Assembly: GCA_011046415.1 (NCBI GenBank)
Contig: DSAP01000165.1
Coordinates: forward strand, 1-40,841
DNA length: 40,841 bases
Reading direction: 5' to 3'
Source of the DNA: a bacterium
GTDB taxonomy: Bacteria; Zhuqueibacterota; QNDG01; JABMRT01
In this document: in pieces, positions 25,632-34,013 of the stretch
How the letters are laid out: each line of letters starts with the position of its first letter
How positions within the stretch are numbered: position 1 is the stretch's first letter
Made by a program: the position numbers and the translations under genes
Notes under the pieces: generated by a model
Databases searched by the model: none
What the model saw: only the letters and a program-made list of their open reading frames with translations
What the model was told of the DNA's origin: nothing

Positions 25632-25715
25632 GGCGTTTCTCCTTCCCGGTTTGTTTTCCCGAACGGGAGACTCACCGCATCAAAAGCAGCTTCCGGGCCC
25701 ACAACACCTCGCGGA

Positions 25716-26951
25716 TTACCGGATGAGAAAGAGGATATTTTCCACCCTCCCCCCCTTGCCTGTCCTGGGTATGACCGACACCGCAAGGGCGCCCACAGAC
25801 AGTTTGCCGGCTTTCAATGCAATCGGACTCCGGTCCTGCGGATCGACCTGATCCAGCCGGGCCTGAAGCGAATTCCACAATCCCGGCAGGTCTTTCAGCG
25901 AAACGGCCTCGCCTTTGAGTTGCAACAAATCCCGGGCGGCCTGATTCATGAACGTAATTTTATAATCGGGCCCCGTGATGATCACCCCTTCGTGGATCTC
26001 TTCGAGCACGCGCTGCTGATTGCGTTTCACCTCGACGATTTTTTCGGTAACCAGTTCGTTGAAATAGCGGATCTTCCGGGTCGCCTCATAAAACGCCCGG
26101 GACAGTTCGCCGATCTCGTCTTTCGATTCGATTCCCGGCAAGGGGAAAGCGACATCTCCGCGGCCCACGGCCCTGAGCGCGCGCAGGATTCTACTGAACG
26201 GTTCGAAAAGCCGGCGGGGCAGATAATACATGAGGACGCCGAGAAACACGCCGGACAGCAGGAGCAGGGTCAGGACATCGCGCTGCGCGCGGGCAGCCAG
26301 GAGCAAAGCCTGTTCGGCGTTGGCGGCCAGGGAAGCCCTGGAGGCGTCCGAGATCTTTCGTGTCAACGCCATAATCTGTTTGCCCGTCCGTTTCAGATTT
26401 TCAAGAGTCCGGATCTTGTCCGGAGAGAGTTCGCCCGAAACCGCCAGCAGGGCGATTTGCATATCCGTCGTCCATCCGTCCAGACCGGATTGTTGCGGAT
26501 GTTTCAAACCCTGCAGCTCCCGCTCGGTTTGCATGAGTCGGCGGCCGACCCGGGTCAGCTTATCGGCGTTTTCGAAAGACAGGAAGGTCAACTTTTGGAT
26601 GTTTTCCCGGTAATCTCCGAGGAGCGACACCAGCGAATCGAACCGGGCGGCGGAATGAGGTGCGATCCGGCGTGCCCGGGATACGTCGGTGAGGACCCCG
26701 TCGATCAGCCGGACATTCAGATCGATATCGGTGGAATCGAAAAAGAGGATGTAATTCTTCTCGGCCTGCCTCGCCTCGAGGATCCGGATCGAAATCGATT
26801 CGCTGATTTCCGTCAGATGAACATCGGCGGCCGCGATGGCCGTAAGCCGCCGCGCCATCCGGTTCATATAGGTCAGCGACAGCAACGACACCCCGAAAGA
26901 AACGGCCGCGACGGCTCCCATGGCGAGCCGGATCCGGTTTTTTCCGGTCAT
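25716..26951 (-). CDS. Membrane HAMP-PAS receptor without output domain, linked to KtrAB
   Basis: The 411 residues comprise TM1 (about 9-28), a helical periplasmic sensor (about 30-225, four-helix-bundle or CHASE3-like, with RILEARQAEKNYILFFDSTD near 56), TM2 (about 226-246), HAMP (about 248-300, RRLFEPFSRILRALRAVGRGD) and a PAS domain (about 315-400, VLEEIHEGVIITGPDYKITFMNQAARDLL). The protein then stops at ENILFLIR. Kinase, cyclase and methyl-accepting output domains are all absent, although this layout normally precedes a kinase core. It is 12 bp downstream of the ktrA gene and probably cotranscribed, with AAGGAAA before its ATG. It may act by contact with the K+ channel or a separate kinase; that is inference. 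No frameshifted remnant follows in the 84-bp gap. Confidence 0.82.
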   Translation of the reverse strand: MTGKNRIRLAMGAVAAVSFGVSLLSLTYMNRMARRLTAIAAADVHLTEISESISIRILEARQAEKNYILFFDSTDIDLNVRLIDGVLTDVSRARRIAPHSAARFDSLVSLLGDYRENIQKLTFLSFENADKLTRVGRRLMQTERELQGLKHPQQSGLDGWTTDMQIALLAVSGELSPDKIRTLENLKRTGKQIMALTRKISDASRASLAANAEQALLLAARAQRDVLTLLLLSGVFLGVLMYYLPRRLFEPFSRILRALRAVGRGDVAFPLPGIESKDEIGELSRAFYEATRKIRYFNELVTEKIVEVKRNQQRVLEEIHEGVIITGPDYKITFMNQAARDLLQLKGEAVSLKDLPGLWNSLQARLDQVDPQDRSPIALKAGKLSVGALAVSVIPRTGKGGRVENILFLIR

Positions 26952-26963
26952 ACCGAGATTTCC

Positions 26964-27650
26964 TTATTTGGAGAGCGCCAGATTCTGAATGTCCGTCTCC
27001 GCCCCCACGATCACCAGCACATCCCCCTCTTCGATCACGTCTTCGGAGCCGGGCAAATCGTTGATTTCGACATCTTCATATACCTTGCCGTCCTCATCGA
27101 CCTTCGACCGGATCCGTTTGATGGCGATGACATTGACGCCGAACCGTTTCCGGATTTCGAGTTCGTTGAGGGTCTTGCCGATAAATTCCTTCCTGGCCTC
27201 GAGTTCGACGAGGCTGTGGCCGGTGGCGAGAAACACCCGTTCGTGGATGCCGGGAGCCAGAAGCTGTTTGGCGATGTCTTCCGCGACCTGTTCCTCGATC
27301 ACGACGACCTGGTCTGCACCCACGAGTTTGAGCACATGGGCGTACTGGGCGTTGGCCGCCCGGGCGATGATGGGGTAAATGCCCATTTTCTTCAGGATGG
27401 CCGTCGTCAAGATCGCCTGTTCCTGGGCCTCGCCCAGGGCCACGATGGCGGCGTCCACATCGTCGATCTGTGCCGCCCGCATGGCCTCTTCATGGGTCGA
27501 ATCGAGCGTCAACGCGATAGCGGCACGGTCTTTCACCGCCTCGACCGCGGCGGCGTTGCGATCGATGGCGATCACCTCGGCCCCGTGTTCATCCAGCGTT
27601 TGGAGCATTTTCCGGCCGAACGTGCCCAGCCCCACAATCACATACCGCAT
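26964..27650 (-). CDS. ktrA: KtrA/TrkA-type RCK regulatory subunit of K+ uptake
   Basis: The 228 residues form one RCK_N Rossmann domain (1-135) and one RCK_C domain (about 140-228), the KtrA size rather than the doubled TrkA. The nucleotide-binding loop is VIVGLGTFGRKML (4-16, GxGxxG), with D30 (AIDRN) to hold the ribose. KtrA forms an octameric ring under the KtrB channel and gates it in response to ATP/ADP, and in some species c-di-AMP. AAAGGAGG precedes the ATG. It starts 10 bp after the channel gene ends, an operonic arrangement typical of ktrAB. Confidence 0.94.
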   Translation of the reverse strand: MRYVIVGLGTFGRKMLQTLDEHGAEVIAIDRNAAAVEAVKDRAAIALTLDSTHEEAMRAAQIDDVDAAIVALGEAQEQAILTTAILKKMGIYPIIARAANAQYAHVLKLVGADQVVVIEEQVAEDIAKQLLAPGIHERVFLATGHSLVELEARKEFIGKTLNELEIRKRFGVNVIAIKRIRSKVDEDGKVYEDVEINDLPGSEDVIEEGDVLVIVGAETDIQNLALSK

Positions 27651-27660
27651 GCGTCCTCCT

Positions 27661-29409
27661 TTATCCGATCAGCACCCTGGCCTGTGGATATCCGACCACC
27701 TGTTTGCGCATGGTCCTCGCCAAGGCCAGCCCCATGGTCAGGGGACCGATGCGTCCCAGAAACATGAGGATAACAATCAGTATTTTCCCGGCATCCGACA
27801 ATTGGGGCGTGATCCCGGTCGAGAGGCCGACCGTCCCGAATGCGGATACGGTCTCGAACAGCGTGTCAAGATAGGGTTTTTCTTCGATGATGAGCAGCAG
27901 GATAAAAATCGTCATCACCAGAGTCAGCGAGATCACGAGAATCGCCAGTGCCTTGCGCACCACACCCCTGGGAATGGTCTCACGGGCGGCCTCGACCTCG
28001 GTACTCCCCCTGAATACGCTGCGCACGGCGAGCAGCAGGACGGCGAATGTGGTGGTCTTGATGCCGCCGCCCGTGGATCCAGGCGACGCGCCGATGAACA
28101 TGAACACCAGCATGATCGTCAGCGTCACGGGCGCCAGGCTTCCGATGGGCACCGTATTGAACCCGGCCGTTCGGGTGGTGGCGGACTGAAAGAGCGCGGC
28201 CATCAATTTGCCGGGCAGCGGCACATGGAGCAATATCCCGTCGAATTCGAAAAAGAAAACGACCAGGAAACCGGAAAGGATCAGCATCAACGAGGTGCCC
28301 AGCACGAGCCGCGTGTGCAGGGACAGTTTCTTTCTTTTTCTACGGATCATTTCCGTGAGTTCGAAATTGGTGATGAATCCGAAACCGCCCGCGATGATCA
28401 GCCCCAGAATGGGGAAAAGAATCAGCGGATCACCCGCGGCGCGTTCGAGGGAATCCGGAAACAGGGAGAAACCGGCGTTGCAGAATGCGGAGACCGCGTG
28501 AAAAACGCTGAAATAGAGGGCCCGGCCCGGATTCTCGAGCACGAAAAACCAGCGGGAGAACAACAGGACGATCCCGATCCCCTCGACCAGAAAGGTCATC
28601 TTGAAAATGTAGAATATCATGGAAAATACATTCCGTTCCTCCTCGAGCATTTCCTGAACCATTTTCCGCTGCCCGAGCGAGAACCGGCCGATGATCAGTG
28701 CCACGAACGCCGAATAGGTCATGATGCCCAGGCCGCCGAGCTGGATCAGGGTCAAAATGACGACCTGTCCGAACGGGGTGAAATAGTTCGGTGTATCCTG
28801 AACGATCAGGCCGGTGACACACGTGGCCGAAGCGGAAGTAAACAGGGCGTCGGCAAGGGAGGCGCCGAGACCGTCGGTGGTGGCCGCGGGAAACGTCAGG
28901 AGGATGGCCCCGAGAAGAATCGTCGCCATGAAACTCGCCACCACGATCTGGGCCGTGTTCAGGCGGACATTGTGGATGACGTGGACGAATTTCTGTGTAC
29001 GGGTAAAGAGTCGGATCAGGCTGAGCGTGTGTCGGACGATGATCGCGCCGACCCCGACCTTGAGGGTGAACGGCGTGAACAGGATGGGAATCAGGACGAT
29101 CAGATCGAGAAAATTCTCCCGAAGATAACGGCTCCTGGGAATGGTGTAATATACATTCAAGGAAATGTTGCTGAGGAAGGTAGCGTAAATCAGATAATCC
29201 ACGACCCGTTCGATCGTCAGCAAAACAGGAGGAAGCTCCCAATGCAATCCGGACTGGAGGACGATGAAGGCCAGGCCGATCCCGGAAAACAGGTACATGA
29301 CGCGCCGGAAGCGTCCGATCCACACGGGGAACACCCTGTCCTTGCGGACGACTTTCGAGCGTCTGAAAAGCCGGATCTTCCGGAAAAGAAATTGGATACG
29401 CCGGATCAT
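27661..29409 (-). CDS. ktrB: KtrB/TrkH-type K+ channel subunit with extra N-terminal membrane domain
   Basis: The 582 residues include a KtrB-like core from about 150 to the end, with four pore loops carrying the conserved Gly of the K+ filter (TCVTGL, FCNAGF, RTAGFN, FGTVGL) and the GASPGSTGGGIKT segment of the family. KtrB is usually about 450 residues. The extra 150 residues at the N-terminus are a basic stretch (1-35) followed by four hydrophobic helices (about 36-54, 64-88, 98-118 and 119-140). The last helix has R126, R133 and R137 on its face, resembling a voltage-sensor-type S3-S4 pair (LRENFLDLIVLIPIL...). The start codon follows the upstream stop by one base, so translation is coupled. 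The K+ transport call is secure; the N-terminal domain's role is not. Confidence 0.92.
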   Translation of the reverse strand: MIRRIQFLFRKIRLFRRSKVVRKDRVFPVWIGRFRRVMYLFSGIGLAFIVLQSGLHWELPPVLLTIERVVDYLIYATFLSNISLNVYYTIPRSRYLRENFLDLIVLIPILFTPFTLKVGVGAIIVRHTLSLIRLFTRTQKFVHVIHNVRLNTAQIVVASFMATILLGAILLTFPAATTDGLGASLADALFTSASATCVTGLIVQDTPNYFTPFGQVVILTLIQLGGLGIMTYSAFVALIIGRFSLGQRKMVQEMLEEERNVFSMIFYIFKMTFLVEGIGIVLLFSRWFFVLENPGRALYFSVFHAVSAFCNAGFSLFPDSLERAAGDPLILFPILGLIIAGGFGFITNFELTEMIRRKRKKLSLHTRLVLGTSLMLILSGFLVVFFFEFDGILLHVPLPGKLMAALFQSATTRTAGFNTVPIGSLAPVTLTIMLVFMFIGASPGSTGGGIKTTTFAVLLLAVRSVFRGSTEVEAARETIPRGVVRKALAILVISLTLVMTIFILLLIIEEKPYLDTLFETVSAFGTVGLSTGITPQLSDAGKILIVILMFLGRIGPLTMGLALARTMRKQVVGYPQARVLIG

Positions 29410-29410
29410 C

Positions 29411-30355
29411 TCAATTCACCAAATGAAACAAATAACCCGCATAAATCAAAACCAGAACGCCCCCCTCCCACCGGTTCAACCGGAAATGGCTCCAGAGAAA
29501 CGGCAGGAGCAGGATGGAAACGCCGGCCATGACGAGAACATCCGTACTCCCGATACCCGAACCTTGGATCGGCGCGATGCAGGACGACACCCCCAGAACG
29601 CCAAGTATATTGAAGATGTTGGAGCCGATGACATTGCCTGTCGCGATATCCTGTTCCTTGCGGAATGCCGCCACGAACGAGGTGGCCAGTTCGGGCAGGC
29701 TGGTTCCCGCCGCGACAATCGTCAGACCGATCACCGCCTCGCTCAGATCCAGGATACGGGCGACATGTACCGATCCCCGCACGAGCAGATCGGCGCCGAA
29801 AACAAGAATACCCAGTCCCGCAAGGATTCCCAGAATCTCAAGGAAAGGTTTCCTGAAACGAAAAATCGGCATTTGTTTCTCCATATGCCGAGTGTCCTGT
29901 GCCGGCGCATGTTTTGACAGAAAAATATTCGCCCATAAATAGACCCCCAAGAGCACGAGAAAAGACAATCCTTCCGCGCGTCCGAGATGCCGGTCCCGGA
30001 AAAAGTACAGGAACATAAGAGCCGAAAAAATAAGGACGGGTATATCCATGCGCAGAAGCTGAACCCGGATGGTGAGTGGCCGGATCAGGGCACACGCCCC
30101 GAGTATCAGGGCGATGTTGAAAATATTCGATCCGACGACATTGCCGGCGGAGATCGCCCCCTGCCCGGTGATCGCCGTCTTCACACTGACGACCAGTTCA
30201 GGCAGGCTCGTCCCGAACGCCACAACGGTCAGTCCGATCACGAGCGGGGATACTTTCAGCCGCAGGGCGAGGAAAGAACTGCCCCGCACGAGCCCCTCGG
30301 CGCCGATATAGAGCCCTAGCAGGCCGCCGAGAATTTGCAGTAAACCGGTTCCCAT
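29411..30355 (-). CDS. CaCA-family Na+/Ca2+ exchanger (YrbG-like)
   Basis: This 314-residue inner-membrane protein has about ten helices and two inverted copies of the exchanger motif: VAFGTSLPELVVS with GNVVGSNIFNI in the first half, and VAAGTSLPELATS with GNVIGSNIFNI in the second. The two Glu of GTSLPEL and the GSN residues line the cation site. It would exchange Na+ or H+ against Ca2+ (or K+). The ATG shares one base with the preceding TAA stop (30355), and the K+ channel gene starts one base after its end, so it is firmly inside the operon. Length is normal for bacterial members. Confidence 0.94.
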   Translation of the reverse strand: MGTGLLQILGGLLGLYIGAEGLVRGSSFLALRLKVSPLVIGLTVVAFGTSLPELVVSVKTAITGQGAISAGNVVGSNIFNIALILGACALIRPLTIRVQLLRMDIPVLIFSALMFLYFFRDRHLGRAEGLSFLVLLGVYLWANIFLSKHAPAQDTRHMEKQMPIFRFRKPFLEILGILAGLGILVFGADLLVRGSVHVARILDLSEAVIGLTIVAAGTSLPELATSFVAAFRKEQDIATGNVIGSNIFNILGVLGVSSCIAPIQGSGIGSTDVLVMAGVSILLLPFLWSHFRLNRWEGGVLVLIYAGYLFHLVN

Positions 30356-30900
30356 TACCGATGGCCCTTTCCGGCTTCCGATCCGGTATCGGCACCCTGC
30401 CGGCTGTCCGCTGCCGGCTGCAACCTGTTTTCACGCCAGACCGTCCGGAGTCTTTCGGACACACTTTCCAGACAGATCCGGTCCGTTTCGTCGAAAGCGT
30501 CCTCGGCGTCATGATCCATGTCCAGCACACCGCGCAGGACGCCGCGCGTGTCGTAGAGCGGAACCACGATCTCGGAACGGGATTTCGGGTCGCAGGCGAT
30601 ATGCCCCTCGAAGTCGCGGACATCCGGGACGATCAGGCTTTGGCCCTTTCGGACGGAGGCCCAGCACACGCCCTTCCCCTTTTCGAGAAACACGCAGGCC
30701 GGATTTCCCTGGAAGGGACCCAGAACGAGCCGGTCGTCCCGGAGCAAATAAAATCCGACCCAGGAATACCCCAGCCGTTTCTTCAGGACGGCCGCGGCAT
30801 TCCCGAGATCGGCGACCGGGTCTCCCCCTTTCTGGAGCCGGACATCGATCTCCCGGAGCGCCGCGATATATTTTGACTTTTTATCCAGACCGTCACCCAC
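30355..30900 (-). CDS. msrC: Free methionine-(R)-sulfoxide reductase, GAF type
   Basis: The 181 residues form a single GAF domain with the signature of free Met-(R)-O reductases: VGFYLL, GPFQGNPACVFLEKGKGVCW and FEGHIACDPKSRSEIVVPL. This keeps the three Cys (PAC, GVC, IAC) that form the catalytic thiol relay. It repairs oxidised free methionine using thioredoxin. A C-terminal tail of about 30 residues is extra. The frame is open to 31002 inside the proline dehydrogenase gene. The GTG at 30900, overlapping that gene's stop by 8 bp, was chosen because the family begins just there; its ribosome site is weak, consistent with coupled translation. Confidence 0.85.
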   Translation of the reverse strand: MGDGLDKKSKYIAALREIDVRLQKGGDPVADLGNAAAVLKKRLGYSWVGFYLLRDDRLVLGPFQGNPACVFLEKGKGVCWASVRKGQSLIVPDVRDFEGHIACDPKSRSEIVVPLYDTRGVLRGVLDMDHDAEDAFDETDRICLESVSERLRTVWRENRLQPAADSRQGADTGSEAGKGHR

Positions 30901-31795
30901 GGATGAACAGATTCTTGATGATGTGACCCACCATGTTGGGATTTTCCTTGAGACGCCGCATGGAATAGCCGTACCAGTGTTCTCCATAGGGCACATAGAC
31001 ACGCATCCCGTGTCCCTGCCGGATCAGTTCGCGCCTGCGTTTTTCCGTGACGCCGAGCAGCATCTGAAACTCGTATCGGGTCCGGAGAATCCTTTTTTCG
31101 GCGATCATCCCGAGGCTTCGGCGGATCATCTGTCCGTCATGTGTCGCGATCGCCGCGTACCCTCCCGCATCGAACACCATCCGGATGAGCTCCGCGAACT
31201 GATCCCGGATTTTCCGCTTCTTTTTATAGGCGATCGCCGGGGATTCCACATAGATTCCCTTGCAGAGACGGAGATTCGCGATGCCTTTTTCGATGAGGGT
31301 GCTTACATCCCGGGGACTGCGCCTGAGATACGCCTGGATCACGGCGCCGGTGCGGGGAAATTCCTCGCGGAGCCGGGTATATACTTCAAGCGTATCGTCC
31401 GTGCAGGTCGCGTCTTCCATGTCGATGCGGACGAAAAGATTCTTTTCGGAGGCCGAGCGCAGTATCTCCCGCATGTGGCGGATGCATCGTTCCCGGTCGA
31501 TCTTGAGCCCGAGAGAAGTCAGCTTGACGGACAGGTTTCCGTCGATGGCGTTGTCGTGTATGGCCTCGAGTACACGGAGACATTCCTCCTTTTCCGCCTC
31601 GGCTTCATCGGGCGTAAAAATATCCTCCCCGAGCACATCGAGGGTGACCCGGCAACCCTCCGCGTTGAGTTGTCTGGATTTTCCGATCGCCTTCTCGAGC
31701 GTCTTCCCGGCGATGTAGCGCCTGGAAAAAATCCAAACGAACGATTTCGGGAGAACCGGCATCACCCGGATGACCAGTCGGTTGAACCAGCGCAT
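30893..31795 (-). CDS. Proline dehydrogenase (PutB/monofunctional PRODH)
   Basis: This 300-residue FAD enzyme oxidises proline to pyrroline-5-carboxylate, the first step of proline breakdown. The beta-alpha barrel motifs are present: LDVLGE, VSVK-type LSVKLTSLGL, VRIDMEDATCTDDTLEVY, VIQAYLRRSPRD, LRLCKGIYVESP, AIATHDGQMI, YEFQMLLGV and the C-terminal RVYVPYGEHWYGYSMRRL that binds the substrate carboxylate. It lacks the aldehyde dehydrogenase half of PutA, and no P5C dehydrogenase gene is in the window. It is the first gene of the operon running to 25716, with its own promoter at 31838-31866. Proline is an osmolyte, which fits the ion-transport genes that follow. Confidence 0.94.
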   Translation of the reverse strand: MRWFNRLVIRVMPVLPKSFVWIFSRRYIAGKTLEKAIGKSRQLNAEGCRVTLDVLGEDIFTPDEAEAEKEECLRVLEAIHDNAIDGNLSVKLTSLGLKIDRERCIRHMREILRSASEKNLFVRIDMEDATCTDDTLEVYTRLREEFPRTGAVIQAYLRRSPRDVSTLIEKGIANLRLCKGIYVESPAIAYKKKRKIRDQFAELIRMVFDAGGYAAIATHDGQMIRRSLGMIAEKRILRTRYEFQMLLGVTEKRRRELIRQGHGMRVYVPYGEHWYGYSMRRLKENPNMVGHIIKNLFIRG

Positions 31796-31837
31796 GCGTC
31801 ACCTGCCTTCATAAAATCCGGGGAATAAATGTTATTC

Positions 31838-31866
31838 AATATAGTGAAAAAGACCTGGAATTTCAA
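31838..31866 (-). promoter_or_regulatory. Sigma70-type promoter of the proline dehydrogenase-ktr operon
   Basis: Minus-strand TTGAAA (31861-31866), a 17-base spacer and TATATT (31838-31843). Transcription would start near 31831, 36 bases before the ATG at 31795. No later promoter was seen inside the operon. Confidence 0.6.
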
Positions 31867-31942
31867 TATGTCAAAAAATTCTTGGAATCATTGAAAAAAA
31901 TATTAAACTAGGAGGTATCACCCGATACAGGAAGGATTGATC

Positions 31943-32905
31943 ATGGTCGAGATCGTTCCATACGCCGATGAACACAGGGACGCGTGGGACCGCTTCGTGC
32001 TTCGTTCCAACAACGGGACCCTGTTTCATCTCCAGCGGTTTTTGGATTATCACGCCCCCGGGAAATTCCGGTTCAACCATCTGATGTTTCTCGAAAAGGA
32101 TGAAATCGCGGCCGTCCTTCCCGGACGGCTGAAGGACGGCATTTTCGAATCGCCGATCGGCGCCAGTTACGGGTCCATCGTCACCGCCGGCATCCCCTTC
32201 GCCCGCGCCATGGAACTGGTCTCCTGCCTGCTCGATTACGCCCGAATAAACCGCTTTCGGGAAATCGTCCTCACGGCGCCCCCCCTGATTTACGAAAAAC
32301 ATCCGGATCAGAACCTCGAATACGCCATGCTCTGGCAGGGATTCGACTACCGCACCCATTATATCTCCAGCGCCATCCGCCTGGACAGGGATTCGGAAAC
32401 CATTCCCCGCTTCCAGAAAACGGTGCGGTACTATGTGCGAAAATCGCTGAAGGATCCGGACATCCGCGTCGAAATCAACGCGGACTATAAGGGATTCTAT
32501 CCGATCCTGCTGCACAACCTGAGCAAACACAACGTGCGCCCGACGCATTCGCTGGAAGAATTGCTGCGTCTCAAAGATCTCCTCCCGGAAAACCTGAAAC
32601 TATTTATGGTATACCACAAAGACCGGCCGATCGGCGGATCGCTCATGTTCTTCTGCAACGAACAAGTCGGACTCTGTTTTTATAACATGATGTATTACGA
32701 AGACGCGCATCATCACCCCATCCACAGGGTGCTTTACGAGGTGGTGGAGTATGCGACGCAGCAAGGATACCGCTATGTGGATATCGGGGTTTCGCAGGAT
32801 ACGGCGGCCCTCAACCCGATGACCCCGAACGAGAGCCTCATCGCGTACAAGGAGACATTCGACGCCAGGGCGATCATGAGAAACACACTCGCGATTCAGT
32901 TATAA
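31943..32905 (+). CDS. GNAT/FemAB-like acyltransferase family protein
   Basis: The 320-residue cytosolic protein has the two-lobed GNAT/FemAB pattern. An N-terminal lobe contains WDRFVLRSNNGTLFHLQRFL and an FESPIGASYGSIV strand. A C-terminal lobe contains KLFMVYHKDRPIGGSLMFF, a linker (CFYNMMYYEDAHHHPIH) and YRYVDIGVS. Proteins of this type transfer amino acids or acyl groups to cell-wall peptides, polysaccharide or lipids; the substrate here is unknown. The open frame begins at a TTG (31937), but the ATG at 31943 was chosen because AGGAAGG then lies 7 bases away. It is divergent from the proline operon and its stop overlaps the next, convergent gene by 6 bp. Confidence 0.8.
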   Translation: MVEIVPYADEHRDAWDRFVLRSNNGTLFHLQRFLDYHAPGKFRFNHLMFLEKDEIAAVLPGRLKDGIFESPIGASYGSIVTAGIPFARAMELVSCLLDYARINRFREIVLTAPPLIYEKHPDQNLEYAMLWQGFDYRTHYISSAIRLDRDSETIPRFQKTVRYYVRKSLKDPDIRVEINADYKGFYPILLHNLSKHNVRPTHSLEELLRLKDLLPENLKLFMVYHKDRPIGGSLMFFCNEQVGLCFYNMMYYEDAHHHPIHRVLYEVVEYATQQGYRYVDIGVSQDTAALNPMTPNESLIAYKETFDARAIMRNTLAIQL

Positions 32906-33970
32906 GGCGGAAATCCGGTCGAGCATCCTGCGCACGACGGCGACCGGATCATGCCGCTCTTCGACCCATTGCCTGCCGCGCACGCCGTATTCTTCTCTCA
33001 ATACTCCGGATTCGACAAAAGGAATCAGCCGCTCGCGAAGCGTCTCACGGGAAATATTGATAAAGGGATGTTCGCCCAGCACCGCTTCGAAGTCCGGGAG
33101 GAGCTGCACGGCCGTCGGGATGCCCATGGCCAGGGATTCGAGACCGTTGATGCCGTAACCGAGTTCGCCGATGTTGTCGATGAACAGGTGACAGCTCTTC
33201 TTGAGCCGCAGCGCCTCGGGATGGGCCAGATTCTCGATGAGTACGATTTCGACGGGATAATCTCTCCGGAGCCGTTCCAGCTCGGCGAGGATGGCGTCGG
33301 TTCCTTTCACAGCCCGGTTGGTCGGTGCATGGCCGATCCGGATCGGCGTGGCGGGAACCGGTTCCGGTCCGGGGAATGCGGGCAACCGGAAGGGAAAATA
33401 GACGAATTCGAGTCCGGGATCGAGCAGCGTGTGGTCGAATTCCACGGTGAAACGGACATCCGCGAGACGGTCGACGGACGGGATGATCCCGCGCGTCCTC
33501 AGGTCACTTCCGCAGTAGCAGATTGCGACCCGGATCCCTTTCTCCCTGAGCTCGCGGACGATCCGGCCGTCGCGCAGGAATCCGGCGCCGCCGTCCAGAA
33601 AGAGCAGGTCGAAACGGTCGATGTGGATGGAATCGAGAATGCGGCGGATCCGCGGCTCCCAGATCCGGTCGCGCAGGGCGAACAGAGCTTCGGCCGCCCG
33701 ACCGGACGGCTTCCAAACCGGCGGGCCGGCGGACGCATCCCGCCTGCGGTTCGACGGGGCATGGGTCTTCCTGACGAGGAGTGATTTGACCCATGTGACC
33801 CCCCGTGTCGCGACAAAAGGAAGATCGAGGCAAATATCCTCCTCGCCGAACCGGTGATGCGTCCGGTAGAGCGTCATCAGCAGGCTCTCATGACCCAAGT
33901 CGCGTTCCGCGCGCACGAAGCTGCCGGGGACGCGGGCGAAATTTTCAACGGCGAAGTGTAGAATTTTCAT
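32900..33970 (-). CDS. Glycosyltransferase-like protein (GT-B fold)
   Basis: This 356-residue cytosolic protein has GT-B-like layout. The N-terminal Rossmann half runs from MKILHFAVENF through FDLLFLDGGAGFLRDGRI to IRVAICYCGSDLRTRG. The C-terminal half has IRIGHAPTNRAVKGTDAIL, an acidic strand region, and GELGYGINGLESLAMGIPTAV. This last segment resembles the E-x7-E-type sugar-nucleotide site (GxxxLExLAxGxP) of GT4-like enzymes. The 'HAPTNRxxKGTd' element is typical of a small group of GT4-like proteins found in polysaccharide clusters. Donor and acceptor are unknown. The ribosome site is weak. The gene is convergent with the GNAT-like gene, with overlapping ends. Confidence 0.78.
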   Translation of the reverse strand: MKILHFAVENFARVPGSFVRAERDLGHESLLMTLYRTHHRFGEEDICLDLPFVATRGVTWVKSLLVRKTHAPSNRRRDASAGPPVWKPSGRAAEALFALRDRIWEPRIRRILDSIHIDRFDLLFLDGGAGFLRDGRIVRELREKGIRVAICYCGSDLRTRGIIPSVDRLADVRFTVEFDHTLLDPGLEFVYFPFRLPAFPGPEPVPATPIRIGHAPTNRAVKGTDAILAELERLRRDYPVEIVLIENLAHPEALRLKKSCHLFIDNIGELGYGINGLESLAMGIPTAVQLLPDFEAVLGEHPFINISRETLRERLIPFVESGVLREEYGVRGRQWVEERHDPVAVVRRMLDRISAL

Positions 33971-34013
33971 GTCTTTACTTTATCGTCAGGAATCGGGATA
34001 TGCCGCTTTTCAT

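Noticed and set aside
24117-27767. A 1,216-codon plus-strand open frame opposite the FISUMP, HAMP-PAS and ktrA genes
   Set aside because: It spans three well-supported minus-strand genes, has no recognisable domain or ribosome site, and its residue mix (Arg, Gly, His, Asp) is that of the complement of GC-rich coding DNA.
27379-29532. A 717-codon plus-strand open frame opposite ktrB
   Set aside because: It is a polar, low-complexity antisense product of a membrane-protein gene whose real frame is unmistakable.
31871-32548. A 225-codon minus-strand open frame opposite the GNAT/FemAB-like gene
   Set aside because: It has no family features and overlaps a plus-strand gene with a good ribosome site.
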